Assembly (NCBI RefSeq): GCF_051414135.1
Contig: NZ_JBLKOA010000002.1
Span: 372,001 to 436,000, forward strand
Length of the DNA stretch: 64,000 bases
Reading direction: 5' to 3'
Origin: Halovenus halobia
Lineage (GTDB): Archaea; Halobacteriota; Halobacteria; Halobacteriales; Haloarculaceae
Shown: positions 8,139-14,743 of the stretch, piece by piece
Layout of the letters: each line of letters opens with the position of its first letter
Position numbering within the stretch: the stretch's first letter is position 1
The notes under the pieces: generated by a model
The model's database searches: none
Told to the model about the DNA's origin: nothing
What the model saw: the letters and a program-made list of their open reading frames with translations, nothing else
Made by a program: the position numbers and the translations under genes

Positions 8139-8855
8139 TCACGAAGCCGCCGAACAGCCACTGTCGAGACAGCGCCGCCCCGACGCTGTCTCGAAGACTG
8201 GCAAGCCACAGTCACAGGTGCCGTCGTGAATCCCGGTCGGGAACGAGTACGCCGTCTCGCAGTCGGGATAGCGGTCACAGCCGAGCAACAGCCCGCCGCG
8301 GTAGAGCACGCGCAACTGACCTTCGCAGTCGGGACAGTCCCACTGGCGGTCGAAGGCTTCGCGAACTCGTTCGGTCAGGGATTCGCAGTCGGGACAGCAG
8401 ACCAGCGAACAGCCCCGTCGGACGCGAACCCGGGGCAGACCACACTCCGGGCAGGTATCGTCGAGCACTGTCGCGTCGCGAGGAACGGGCACCGCTGTCT
8501 CACAGTCCGGACAGGAGAGCGTGCCGTCGCCCCGGAGCAGGTCGGTGTCGCAGTCCGGGCACTCCCCGACGGGGAGGCCGGCGTGGCCCAGCGTGTGGGC
8601 GTCGCGGGCGCTGGCGTCGTGGACTGTCACCGTGAGGGATTGGTCCCCGTCGCTGGCAGCGACAGTCCCTCCGGCGACAGTGACTGAGTCAGGGCGCGTC
8701 AGCCAGGCGACTGGCTGGTAACCGTCGGCGTCGTGGACGAGAACGGTGTTGTCGGGCTTGACGAGGACGATAAGGTCGCCGCAGTGTTCCTCTTCGCTCT
8801 GTCCCTCGAAGACGGCGGTACAGCGACCGGCGATGACGTGTGCTGTCTCGGGCAT
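8139..8855 (-). CDS. NucS-like N-terminal domain plus zinc-ribbon protein
   Basis: A 238-aa protein with two parts. Residues ~5-55 (HVIAGRCTAVFEG, GDLIVLVKPDNTVLVHD, QPVAWL) resemble the N-terminal DNA-binding barrel of the mismatch/flap endonuclease NucS, but the NucS nuclease domain is absent. The C-terminal half carries four cysteine clusters: CPDC...CPDC, CPEC...CPDC, CPDC...CDRYPDC and CDC...CLDSGC; the third resembles the C4 zinc ribbon at the C-terminus of topoisomerase I. It is probably a nucleic-acid-binding protein without nuclease activity. A TATA-like box (CTTTATAGCC on the minus strand, ~8878-8887) sits ~28 bp upstream, only a few bases after the antitoxin stop at 8894. Its first ~37 codons and promoter occur again in truncated form at 9731-9877 and 10830-11025. 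Confidence 0.85.
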   Translation of the reverse strand: MPETAHVIAGRCTAVFEGQSEEEHCGDLIVLVKPDNTVLVHDADGYQPVAWLTRPDSVTVAGGTVAASDGDQSLTVTVHDASARDAHTLGHAGLPVGECPDCDTDLLRGDGTLSCPDCETAVPVPRDATVLDDTCPECGLPRVRVRRGCSLVCCPDCESLTERVREAFDRQWDCPDCEGQLRVLYRGGLLLGCDRYPDCETAYSFPTGIHDGTCDCGLPVFETASGRRCLDSGCSAAS

Positions 8856-8892
8856 ACGACTGCTGGTTGCGTGATTGGCTATAAAGATACGT
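8747..8892 (-). repeat. repeat copy 1: intact 5' end and promoter of the NucS-like gene
   Basis: This stretch covers codons 1-36/37 and the promoter of the gene at 8139-8855. It is repeated at 9731-9877 (nearly identical in the coding part) and at 10830-11025 (diverged). Similarity between copies starts at TGTTGTCGGG, inside the KPDNT codons, and ends at TACGT. Here it ends two bases before the antitoxin stop codon. Confidence 0.9.
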
Positions 8893-8893
8893 G

Positions 8894-9334
8894 CTACGCG
8901 GGTGCTTCAGTATCGTCGCTGGCAACTGGTGCACAGACGGTGATGTCGAATTCGATACTGTCGTAGGGAACGAACGGTTGCTTTGCTTGACCGGCCTGAC
9001 GAAATTTCACGATGCCGTATTCTGCAAGTAACCCGACATCATCGTGGACGACCGAGTAACTTCGCTCCAGTCGTTCGGCCAAGTTGGAAATGCTTTCCGC
9101 TGGCTCACCCATCAGCGAGCGAAGGAGTTCAAGCCGTCGGTCGGTCAACAACTCTCGAATCCCTGTCGCACTATCGAAAGAGAGGACAGCTTCGGTCTGT
9201 TCACCGGTCTCGGCCGTTCGGGCAGCGGCAAGTGCTTCATCGAAGGCCTCTTCTGAGGATTCAATCGTGATGCGAAGTGTCTCGGGATAATTCAGCTCTT
9301 CGGGGGCGGGGTCAGTATGGTTATCGTTGGGCAT
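8894..9334 (-). CDS. antitoxin of module 1, HVO_A0114-family HTH protein
   Basis: A 146-aa protein starting MPNDNHTDPAPEELNYPETLRI. Residues ~60-115 form a winged-helix domain (IRELLTDRRLELLRSLMGEP, SISNLAERLERSYSVVHDDVGLLAEYGIVKF) typical of the HVO_A0114 family, the usual partner of TumE-type toxins. The C-terminal tail (PFVPYDSIEFDITV) is the conserved family ending. Its start overlaps the end of the upstream toxin gene by 14 bp, so the two are translationally coupled, toxin first. By analogy it binds the promoter palindrome at 9642-9655 and neutralises the toxin; that role is inferred. A paralogue lies at 9890-10408. Confidence 0.85.
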   Translation of the reverse strand: MPNDNHTDPAPEELNYPETLRITIESSEEAFDEALAAARTAETGEQTEAVLSFDSATGIRELLTDRRLELLRSLMGEPAESISNLAERLERSYSVVHDDVGLLAEYGIVKFRQAGQAKQPFVPYDSIEFDITVCAPVASDDTEAPA

Positions 9335-9620
9335 TGATCTGGCGCACCTCCTTTTGAAAACGAGCGACATGCGCTTCGAGTCCTTCGAACTCGATTCCAG
9401 TAACCTCGTCACCTTCGTGACGGTGATGCGGACCGACGGGGGAATCGTGAGCGTTGTCGTACCGAAGGATCTGCTCGTCTTCTTCCGGCGCGTAATACTG
9501 AAACCGGTAGTGGTATCCGCCCGGTTCAGTGGAACTTTCGACCGCAAACAGCCGGACTCGGGTAGCTTCCTCGCCATCGACCTGGAAGTTCCGATCAAGC
9601 ACAACGTCGCCGTCAGCCAT
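9321..9620 (-). CDS. TumE-family toxin-like protein of module 1
   Basis: A 99-aa protein with the TumE (DUF6516) layout: an N-terminal strand region (RVRLFAVESS), the core GGYHYRFQYYAPEEDEQILRYDN, the histidine-rich PVGPHHRHEGDEV and a C-terminal helix AHVARFQKEV. Family members are annotated as toxins of TumE/TumA pairs; the biochemical activity is not established to my knowledge. It is the first gene of a two-gene operon with the HTH gene at 8894-9334. The promoter at ~9655-9664 overlaps a palindrome that may be the antitoxin's operator. Its counterpart at 10405-10713 shares the YRFQY and histidine-cluster motifs but little else. Confidence 0.85.
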   Translation of the reverse strand: MADGDVVLDRNFQVDGEEATRVRLFAVESSTEPGGYHYRFQYYAPEEDEQILRYDNAHDSPVGPHHRHEGDEVTGIEFEGLEAHVARFQKEVRQINAQR

Positions 9621-9641
9621 GTCGCTGTTCCTTAGTATATT

Positions 9642-9664
9642 CTATCATGTGATAGCATATAGTC
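9642..9664 (-). promoter_or_regulatory. promoter and candidate operator of TA module 1
   Basis: Reading on the minus strand, a TATA-like ACTATATGC (9655-9664) is followed immediately by the palindrome CTATCA-N2-TGATAG (9642-9655). The position at and just past the TATA box suits repression by the module's own HTH protein. No related palindrome is present at module 2, so each module appears to have its own operator. Confidence 0.55.
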
Positions 9665-9715
9665 TTATCGGCCCGGTAATCAACGTATCCTGCTGGACAC
9701 AGGTCCGGAGATCTG

Positions 9716-9730
9716 CTAGTAGTTAGCTAG
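9716..9730. repeat. module junction, first copy
   Basis: CTAGTAGTTAGCTAG sits exactly where repeat copy 2 of the NucS-like gene ends. Read on the minus strand it closes all three frames (TAG, TAA, TAG). The identical 15-mer is at 10815-10829, at the equivalent edge of copy 3. It is absent from copy 1, where the gene continues. Confidence 0.85.
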
Positions 9731-9877
9731 TGTTGTCGGGCTTGACGAGGACGATAAGGTCGCCGCAGTGTTCCTCTTCGCTCTGTCCCTCGAAGACGGC
9801 GGTACAGCGACCGGCAATGACGTGTGCTGTCTCGGGCATGGGACGTGCTGGTCCCGTGATTGGATATAAATGTACGT
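9731..9877 (-). pseudogene. truncated copy 2 of the NucS-like gene 5' end
   Basis: From an ATG at 9839 the minus strand encodes the same first 37 residues as the gene at 8139-8855 (MPETAHVIAGRC... to KPDNT), then Ser and stop in the junction 15-mer. The coding part differs from copy 1 by only one or two bases. It has its own TATA-like box (ATTTATATCC, ~9862-9871). It lies directly downstream of the module 2 antitoxin, as copy 1 lies downstream of the module 1 antitoxin. It could express a 38-aa peptide, but more likely marks an integration boundary. Confidence 0.85.
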
Positions 9878-9889
9878 CGGGTTCGGAAG

Positions 9890-10408
9890 TCAGGCAGAGA
9901 CAGCGTCATCAGTCGGCTGTGGCGTCGAGATCTCGAGACTGACCTCGATAGTGTCGTACGGAACGAACGGGCGTTTTGCACGCCCATCCTGTTCGTAGTG
10001 AACGATATCATACTCGGTAAGCACTCCTAGGTCGTCGTGAACAGATTTGACATCACGGTCGAGACGCTCGGCCAATCGCCGGATACTGTCCGGTTTATCA
10101 GCCATAACGCTCTGGAGTAGTTCGACACGGCGGTCAGTCAGTAGCGCCCGGAGATCACTTGGATTCTGGAAGTTGATGACGTGCGGTACGTCTTCCCCTT
10201 CCTCCCAGCGGTCAAGTCGGTCAAGGGCATCTCGGCGGTGGCTCTCTTCAGGTTCGGAAGTAATCCGTAGAACCGACGGATACTCATCGGTGTCACGATC
10301 TTCGAGAAAGCCTGCCTCTGTCTCATCTATCACGATTTCCTCCTCAGGGTCGGCGCTGTTGCTGTCATCGGGGCTACTCTGGGTGTTTTTAATTGGTTTG
10401 TCGGTCAT
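9890..10408 (-). CDS. antitoxin of module 2, HVO_A0114-family HTH protein
   Basis: A 172-aa paralogue of the HTH protein at 8894-9334. It has a longer acidic N-terminus (DSNSADPEEEIVIDETEAGFLEDRDTD is part of it), then the same block order: YPSVLRITSE, DLRALLTDRRVELLQSVMADKP, SIRRLAERLDRDVKSVHDDLGVLTEYDIVHY and PFVPYDTIEVSLEI. Amino-acid similarity to module 1 is evident but the DNA is clearly diverged, so the modules are not a recent duplication. Its ATG overlaps the toxin stop by 4 bp (ATGA). It probably autoregulates through the two palindromes at 10726-10782. Confidence 0.85.
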   Translation of the reverse strand: MTDKPIKNTQSSPDDSNSADPEEEIVIDETEAGFLEDRDTDEYPSVLRITSEPEESHRRDALDRLDRWEEGEDVPHVINFQNPSDLRALLTDRRVELLQSVMADKPDSIRRLAERLDRDVKSVHDDLGVLTEYDIVHYEQDGRAKRPFVPYDTIEVSLEISTPQPTDDAVSA

Positions 10409-10713
10409 GGTTGATCACCACTGCGGAGCGTGTCCATCCGCTCGTAAAATTTCCGGATATGATCTTTCGAGCCAGTATACTCGATATCGTCGTAGACACC
10501 ACCGGATGTGTGGTAGTGGTGGCGATCCACACCCGGATGATCCGGAAAGTTGTCGAACCGTAAGAGAGTTCGACCATCTTCGGCCATGTACTGGAAACGG
10601 TATTTGATTCCCTCCGGATAATCGTCGCTTTGTGGGACTTCAGTTACGACCATCTCGTACCGTGACCCATCCTCGTAGGTGCCTGAGTCTTTGGAGATGA
10701 CTGTCGATCCCAT
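10405..10713 (-). CDS. TumE-family toxin-like protein of module 2
   Basis: A 102-aa protein with the TumE core: YEMVVTEVPQSDDYPEGIKYRFQYMAEDGR (in part), TLLRFDN, the histidine cluster GVDRHHYHT and the C-terminal HIRKFYERMDTL helix. It is the upstream gene of the pair with the HTH gene at 9890-10408 and overlaps it by 4 bp. Sequence identity to the module 1 toxin is limited to the core motifs, so the two pairs should have distinct specificities. Toxicity is inferred from the family. Confidence 0.82.
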   Translation of the reverse strand: MGSTVISKDSGTYEDGSRYEMVVTEVPQSDDYPEGIKYRFQYMAEDGRTLLRFDNFPDHPGVDRHHYHTSGGVYDDIEYTGSKDHIRKFYERMDTLRSGDQP

Positions 10714-10725
10714 CGCTACGACTTA

Positions 10726-10782
10726 TGTTGGCATAGTAGACCAACAGATGATAACTCTTTTTGTTGGTATAGGACACCAACA
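10726..10782 (-). promoter_or_regulatory. two operator-like palindromes upstream of TA module 2
   Basis: Two 21-bp sites with the pattern TGTTGG-N9-CCAACA lie at 10726-10746 and 10762-10782, with starts 36 bp apart. An AT-rich stretch between them (GATGATAACTCTTTTT) holds the likely promoter element. The arms are perfect in both. Paired palindromes flanking the promoter of a toxin-antitoxin operon are a classic autoregulation layout. Confidence 0.7.
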
Positions 10783-10814
10783 TATCGATTCGGCAATGCT
10801 ATCATGAGGCTCTA

Positions 10815-10829
10815 CTAGTAGTTAGCTAG
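10815..10829. repeat. module junction, second copy
   Basis: CTAGTAGTTAGCTAG, identical to 9716-9730 and in the same position relative to the truncated gene copy (followed by TGCTGTCGGG). It provides stops in all three minus-strand frames. Confidence 0.85.
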
Positions 10830-11025
10830 TGCTGTCGGGCTTGAAGAGGACGATAAGGTCGCCGCAGTGCTCCTGCTTACGGGCAGAACCCGTTCGCGTA
10901 TCCGTGGCAGAGCCACGCTGGTCTTCTTGATGAGTTCTCTCGAAGACCGCTTACAGCGGCCGGCGATGACGTGTGCTGTCTCGGGCATACCCTCTCTGGC
11001 CCGGTGATCGTACATAAGGCTACGT
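10830..11025 (-). pseudogene. degenerate copy 3 of the NucS-like gene 5' end
   Basis: From an ATG at 10988 the minus strand starts with the same 12 residues (MPETAHVIAGRC) and then breaks. About 60 bp of foreign sequence replaces a dozen bases in the middle. The insert contains two small hairpins, ACGGG-cagaa-CCCGT (10879-10893) and CGTGGC-aga-GCCACG (10903-10917). Similarity resumes (GAGGACGATAAGGTCGCCGC on the plus strand) up to the junction. The promoter region is also diverged. It is the most decayed of the three copies and so probably the oldest. Confidence 0.8.
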
Positions 11026-11072
11026 CTGCGGGCGACCCCTGACGATATGTACCAGCGGGTGCAACCCGAACT

Positions 11073-11504
11073 ATGGCTCCATCGCACGTGCTCGTTCCCC
11101 TTGACGGCTCACCGCTGGCCGACGCGGCACTCGACGAGGCGCTCGAACTCTTTGATTGCCGTGTGACCGTGCTGAACGTGGTGACCCAGCTCGACACGGC
11201 AATGAGCGAAGGCGGGGTGCTCGAACCCGGTGAGAAGCGGCGTGAAAGCGCGCGGGAACGGGCGGACCATCTCGTCGAGCAGACACGAGAACGCGCTGAC
11301 GAGGTCGGCAGAACGGTCGAGACAGCCGTCGAGACTGGCGACCCGGCCGAGGCTATCCTCGCCTACGTCGATGCCCACGATATCGACCGGATAGTGATGG
11401 GCAGTCACGGTGGCGAGCGGGCCAACATTGCCCGCCGGTTGCTTGGCACAGTCGCGACGACTGTCGTCGGCGAAGCGCCGGTCACCGTCACCGTCGTCCG
11501 CTGA
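11073..11504 (+). CDS. universal stress protein UspA family
   Basis: A 143-aa single-domain Usp beginning MAPSHVLVPLDGSPLADAAL. The ATP-binding signature region reads GSHGGERANIARRLLGTVATTVV, close to the canonical G-x2-G-x9-G(S/T), so nucleotide binding is likely. Usps help survival under stress, but the specific role cannot be deduced. The gene diverges from the decayed gene copy at 10830-11025 and converges with the phosphate permease gene (4 bp between stops). Confidence 0.93.
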   Translation: MAPSHVLVPLDGSPLADAALDEALELFDCRVTVLNVVTQLDTAMSEGGVLEPGEKRRESARERADHLVEQTRERADEVGRTVETAVETGDPAEAILAYVDAHDIDRIVMGSHGGERANIARRLLGTVATTVVGEAPVTVTVVR

Positions 11505-11507
11505 GGG

Positions 11508-12713
11508 TTACCCGCCGAGGACTGCAGCAAAGAGTTTGTACAGTCCGAATCCGACCGCGATAGAACTGACAAGCGTAATCACCCAGAACGTCAGCGTTAC
11601 GCCAATTTTCCGCCGGGAAACACCCGCAGAGCCACCAGCTAACCCGCCGCCGATAACGCCGGAGATGATGATGTTGTTGAACGAGATGGGAATCCCGAGC
11701 GCGATGGCCAACTGCGCAATGATGAACCCCGGGACGAGCGCGGCAATCGAGCGCCGGACACCCAACTGCGCGTACTCACGCGATGTTGCCTGGAGCAGTT
11801 TGGGCGCACCCATCCACGCGCCAGCGAGGATTCCGGTTGCACCGAGAGCCAGCAGTACGATTCCCGGCAGGCCAAGTTCTGTCCCGTAGAGGTTTTCGAG
11901 CGGTCCGGTCGCCAGTCCGACCTGACTGCCACCGCTGGAGAAGGCAACGACACTCCCGAGAACGACGAGGAACGTCCGGATGCCGCCTTCTGCCGAGTTC
12001 TGTGTTCGGCGGCGCATCACCTGGAAACTCAGCGCTGCGACGGCAATCGTGACGAGTACTAGCAAGGGGTCAATGCCCGCAAGTGTCGGCGTCTCAATCA
12101 GCCTCGCGACAAACGAGGCGACGGAATTTTGCTCAACGCCGGACGATGACGGGATAATCGATAGTTGGACATTTGCGACGATGCTGCCGACGACGGCCGC
12201 AAGCAGCGGGATACTGAGTGTTTCGGGAATATCGTCACGGCGAAGCAGCGTTGCAGTCAGGTAGGCAAGCCCACCCGACACGGGAGGAACGAGCACCCAG
12301 AACGTCGCAATCCGGCGGTAGGTATTGATGGCGGGGTCGCCGCCCAGCGAGAGCCCCACGCCGACCATTGCGCCGGTCGTGGCAAACGCCGCGGGGACGG
12401 GATAGCCGGTATAGACGCCGACCACCATGAACGACGTTGCGGTCAGCAGGCCCGCCGTTGCCGCCAGCGAGGTGATCTGGACGCCGTTAATCAGGCCCGC
12501 GCCGACGGTTTCGGAGATTGCGCCGCCCTGAGCCAATGCGCCAAGTGCGGCGAGGATGCCAACCAGAAAGGCCGCCCGCATCGTCGAAATAGCGTTGGCA
12601 CCAATCGCCGGTGCGAACGGTGGCGAGTTGCTGTTAGCGCCCAGCGCCCACGCCGTTGCGAGGCTGGTAACTGTCGCCAGCGCGACGAGCGCCCAGAACA
12701 AGATCCCAGCCAC
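11508..12713 (-). CDS. PiT family inorganic phosphate permease
   Basis: A 401-aa integral membrane protein of the PiT family (ion-coupled phosphate or sulfate uptake). The family duplication signature is present: an N-terminal GANSNSPPFAPAIGANAIS segment and a second-half copy in SFNNIIISGVIGGGLAGG. About ten hydrophobic segments are visible. The start is GTG at 12711-12713, preceded by a good ribosome-binding sequence (GGAGGA about 8 bp upstream) and a TATA-like GCTTTATTC near 12772-12780, so this gene has a leadered mRNA, unlike many neighbours. It lies 142 bp downstream of the flavoprotein gene on the same strand. Confidence 0.9.
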   Translation of the reverse strand: MAGILFWALVALATVTSLATAWALGANSNSPPFAPAIGANAISTMRAAFLVGILAALGALAQGGAISETVGAGLINGVQITSLAATAGLLTATSFMVVGVYTGYPVPAAFATTGAMVGVGLSLGGDPAINTYRRIATFWVLVPPVSGGLAYLTATLLRRDDIPETLSIPLLAAVVGSIVANVQLSIIPSSSGVEQNSVASFVARLIETPTLAGIDPLLVLVTIAVAALSFQVMRRRTQNSAEGGIRTFLVVLGSVVAFSSGGSQVGLATGPLENLYGTELGLPGIVLLALGATGILAGAWMGAPKLLQATSREYAQLGVRRSIAALVPGFIIAQLAIALGIPISFNNIIISGVIGGGLAGGSAGVSRRKIGVTLTFWVITLVSSIAVGFGLYKLFAAVLGG

Positions 12714-12855
12714 CGTCAGTCTCCTCCCCAGGGCTGCCGATGAGTCATGTTCGAGAGTTCTCTATGGGCTCGAATAAAGCTTCCCGTGAATCGCAGGACG
12801 AACAGCGCAACTCGAGCGCGAATGGACGCCATGGAGTCTGGCCTGCTGTGTCGGC

Positions 12856-14280
12856 TCAGTCCGCCAGTGAGCCGTTGAGCACCTTCGCCGCGACGAGAAT
12901 CGGGTCCCACACCGGGCTGAACGGCGGTGCGTACGCGAGGTCGAACCGTTCGAGTTCGTCCACCGTCGTCTCTTTGTGCAGCGCCGTTGCGAGCGTGTCG
13001 ATTCGGATGGCTGCGCGGTCTTCCCCGACAATCGTCCCCCCGAGCAGGCGTCCGCTCTCGCGGTCGGCAGTCAGCGTGACCGTCGTCTCGGCGTTGCCGG
13101 GGTAGTAGCCAGAGCGCGACCCGGCGGTAATCGTCTCCGAGACGGGGTCGAACCCGGCTGCTTCGGCCCGGTCATGGTCGATAACTCCCACGCGACCACA
13201 CTCCAACTCGAAGGCTTTCAACACGGCTGTGCCAGCAATCTCGCCGACCGGCGCGGGGTCGTCAGCGACAGTCTGGCCGATTGCCCGGCCCGCACGGTTG
13301 GCCGTCAGGCCCAGCGGCACCCACTCTGAATCGCTGGTGACGGCGTGGGTCTTCTCCGCGCAGTCTCCGGCGGCGTAGACACCATCGACCGCAGTCTGGC
13401 CGTACTCGTCGATAGTTATCGCACCCGAGTCGCCGAACTCGACGCCAGTGTCTTCGACAATCTCGGTGTTCGGGCGGATGCCGATACCGACCACTGCCAG
13501 ATCCACCTCAGTGGTGCCGTCGTCGGCGACAATTCGCTCGACGCTGCCCTCGCCGTCAATGGCTTCGACTTCGGTGTTCAAGTGCAGGGTGACGCCAGCG
13601 TCGTCGAGAGAGTCGACGAGTTCGTCGCCGACGGCCTCGCCGAAGGGCGGCGCGGGGCGCTCGGGCCGCTGGTAGAGATGGGTTTCGAGGTCCCACTCGC
13701 GGAATGCCTCGGCCATCTCGACGCCGACGTAGCCGCCGCCGACGATAGCGACGGTTTCGGGTGGCTCGCGGTCGAAGTATGGCGTTATCTCTTCGAGGTC
13801 CACGTAGTCGGCGTCGAGCACCGACTCGTCGGCCTCCTCGGGCGGTGTGAGGAGTGCGCGCAACGCCGCCGCCGAGTGCATGTGGTGAATCGTGAACACG
13901 TCGTCGAGGTCCGCACCCTCGATTGGCGCAGTCACCGCCCGCGCACCGGTGGCAATCAGCAGGTCGCCGTAGGGCTGTTCGGTGGTTCCATCGCCGGAGT
14001 CGACGGTGACGGTCTGACGCTCCGGGTTGACAGCGGTCACCTCGTGGTGGCGGTGGAGGTCGATACCGCGCTCGGCAACCTCCGTGGGCGTGAGTGAGAG
14101 CATCGACGCGATAGAGTCTACCTCACCCTTGATGTAGTAGGGCATCCCACAGTGGGCGTAGGAAATCCAGTCGCTTTTCTCGTAGACGATGACTTCCCGG
14201 TCGGGGTCCTCGCGTTTGCACTTGCTCGCGGCGCTCAATCCCGCGGCGTCACCGCCGACGACGACAAATGGGTCGCTCAT
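12856..14280 (-). CDS. CoA-disulfide reductase/NADH oxidase-like flavoprotein
   Basis: A 474-aa FAD/NAD(P)H-dependent oxidoreductase of the single-cysteine group. FAD-binding VVVGGDAAGLSAASK is at residues 5-19. The redox cysteine lies in SYAHCGMPYYIKGEV (Cys43-44 region). The NAD(P)-binding motif VAIVGGGYVGVEMAE is near 175 and the second FAD motif VYAAGDCAE near 310. The C-terminal dimerisation domain is complete. Homologues act as CoA-disulfide reductases, NADH oxidases or persulfide reductases; the substrate is not resolvable here. An HTH gene lies 52 bp upstream on the same strand and may regulate it. Confidence 0.9.
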   Translation of the reverse strand: MSDPFVVVGGDAAGLSAASKCKREDPDREVIVYEKSDWISYAHCGMPYYIKGEVDSIASMLSLTPTEVAERGIDLHRHHEVTAVNPERQTVTVDSGDGTTEQPYGDLLIATGARAVTAPIEGADLDDVFTIHHMHSAAALRALLTPPEEADESVLDADYVDLEEITPYFDREPPETVAIVGGGYVGVEMAEAFREWDLETHLYQRPERPAPPFGEAVGDELVDSLDDAGVTLHLNTEVEAIDGEGSVERIVADDGTTEVDLAVVGIGIRPNTEIVEDTGVEFGDSGAITIDEYGQTAVDGVYAAGDCAEKTHAVTSDSEWVPLGLTANRAGRAIGQTVADDPAPVGEIAGTAVLKAFELECGRVGVIDHDRAEAAGFDPVSETITAGSRSGYYPGNAETTVTLTADRESGRLLGGTIVGEDRAAIRIDTLATALHKETTVDELERFDLAYAPPFSPVWDPILVAAKVLNGSLAD

Positions 14281-14332
14281 AGTTGCAACTCACACGGTTG
14301 GGTGGTAAGTGTTGGTGAGCGAACGGTAGCCC

Positions 14333-14581
14333 CTACTCCTCGGCGAGCGAATAGAGCGTCTTTCGCGCGTCGATGACGGAACTCCGGGAGCTAACGATGT
14401 CAGCATCCTCGAGTTCAGACAGCGCAGACCGGACGGTTCGGCCCGCCAGCAGCGTCTGGTCGGCCAGTTGTGGCTGGGTTAACTCCCCCTCGTGTTCGAG
14501 CGTCTTGGCGACGAGTTTCGCACTGGGTGGCAACTCTGACAGCGCGGCAGTCGCATCCTCGGAGCGCGACCGATGTGCCAT
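14333..14581 (-). CDS. winged-helix transcriptional regulator (82 aa)
   Basis: A small MarR/TrmB-like winged-helix protein: PSAKLVAKTLEHEGELTQPQLADQT (helices 1-2), LAGRTVRSALSELEDADIVSSRSS (recognition helix and wing), then ARKTLYSLAEE. There is no sensor domain. It is upstream of the CoA-disulfide-reductase-like gene and divergent from the SDR gene (162 bp between starts), so it could control either. Confidence 0.85.
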   Translation of the reverse strand: MAHRSRSEDATAALSELPPSAKLVAKTLEHEGELTQPQLADQTLLAGRTVRSALSELEDADIVSSRSSVIDARKTLYSLAEE

Positions 14582-14708
14582 ATCCTATACTGTGTCGGAT
14601 TGCACAATAATGTTTCCCGGGGTGCGCGCCGGACCTACACAACCGCGTAGCTGGTAGCGCGGACCGGGCATACTGTCGTCGACCCACTCGGACCAGCCTG
14701 CGTTAACT

Positions 14709-14719
14709 ACGCTTTTTAT
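14709..14719 (+). promoter_or_regulatory. TATA-like box for the SDR gene
   Basis: CTTTTTATTTG is ~30 bp before the ATG at 14744, consistent with a leaderless or very short leader transcript. Confidence 0.45.
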
Positions 14720-14743
14720 TTGTGACTGTGACGATATACAACT

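Noticed and set aside
8894..10713. Simple tandem duplication of one toxin-antitoxin operon
   Set aside because: The two pairs differ strongly at DNA level while the adjacent gene-start copies 1 and 2 are nearly identical, so the modules have different histories from the repeats.
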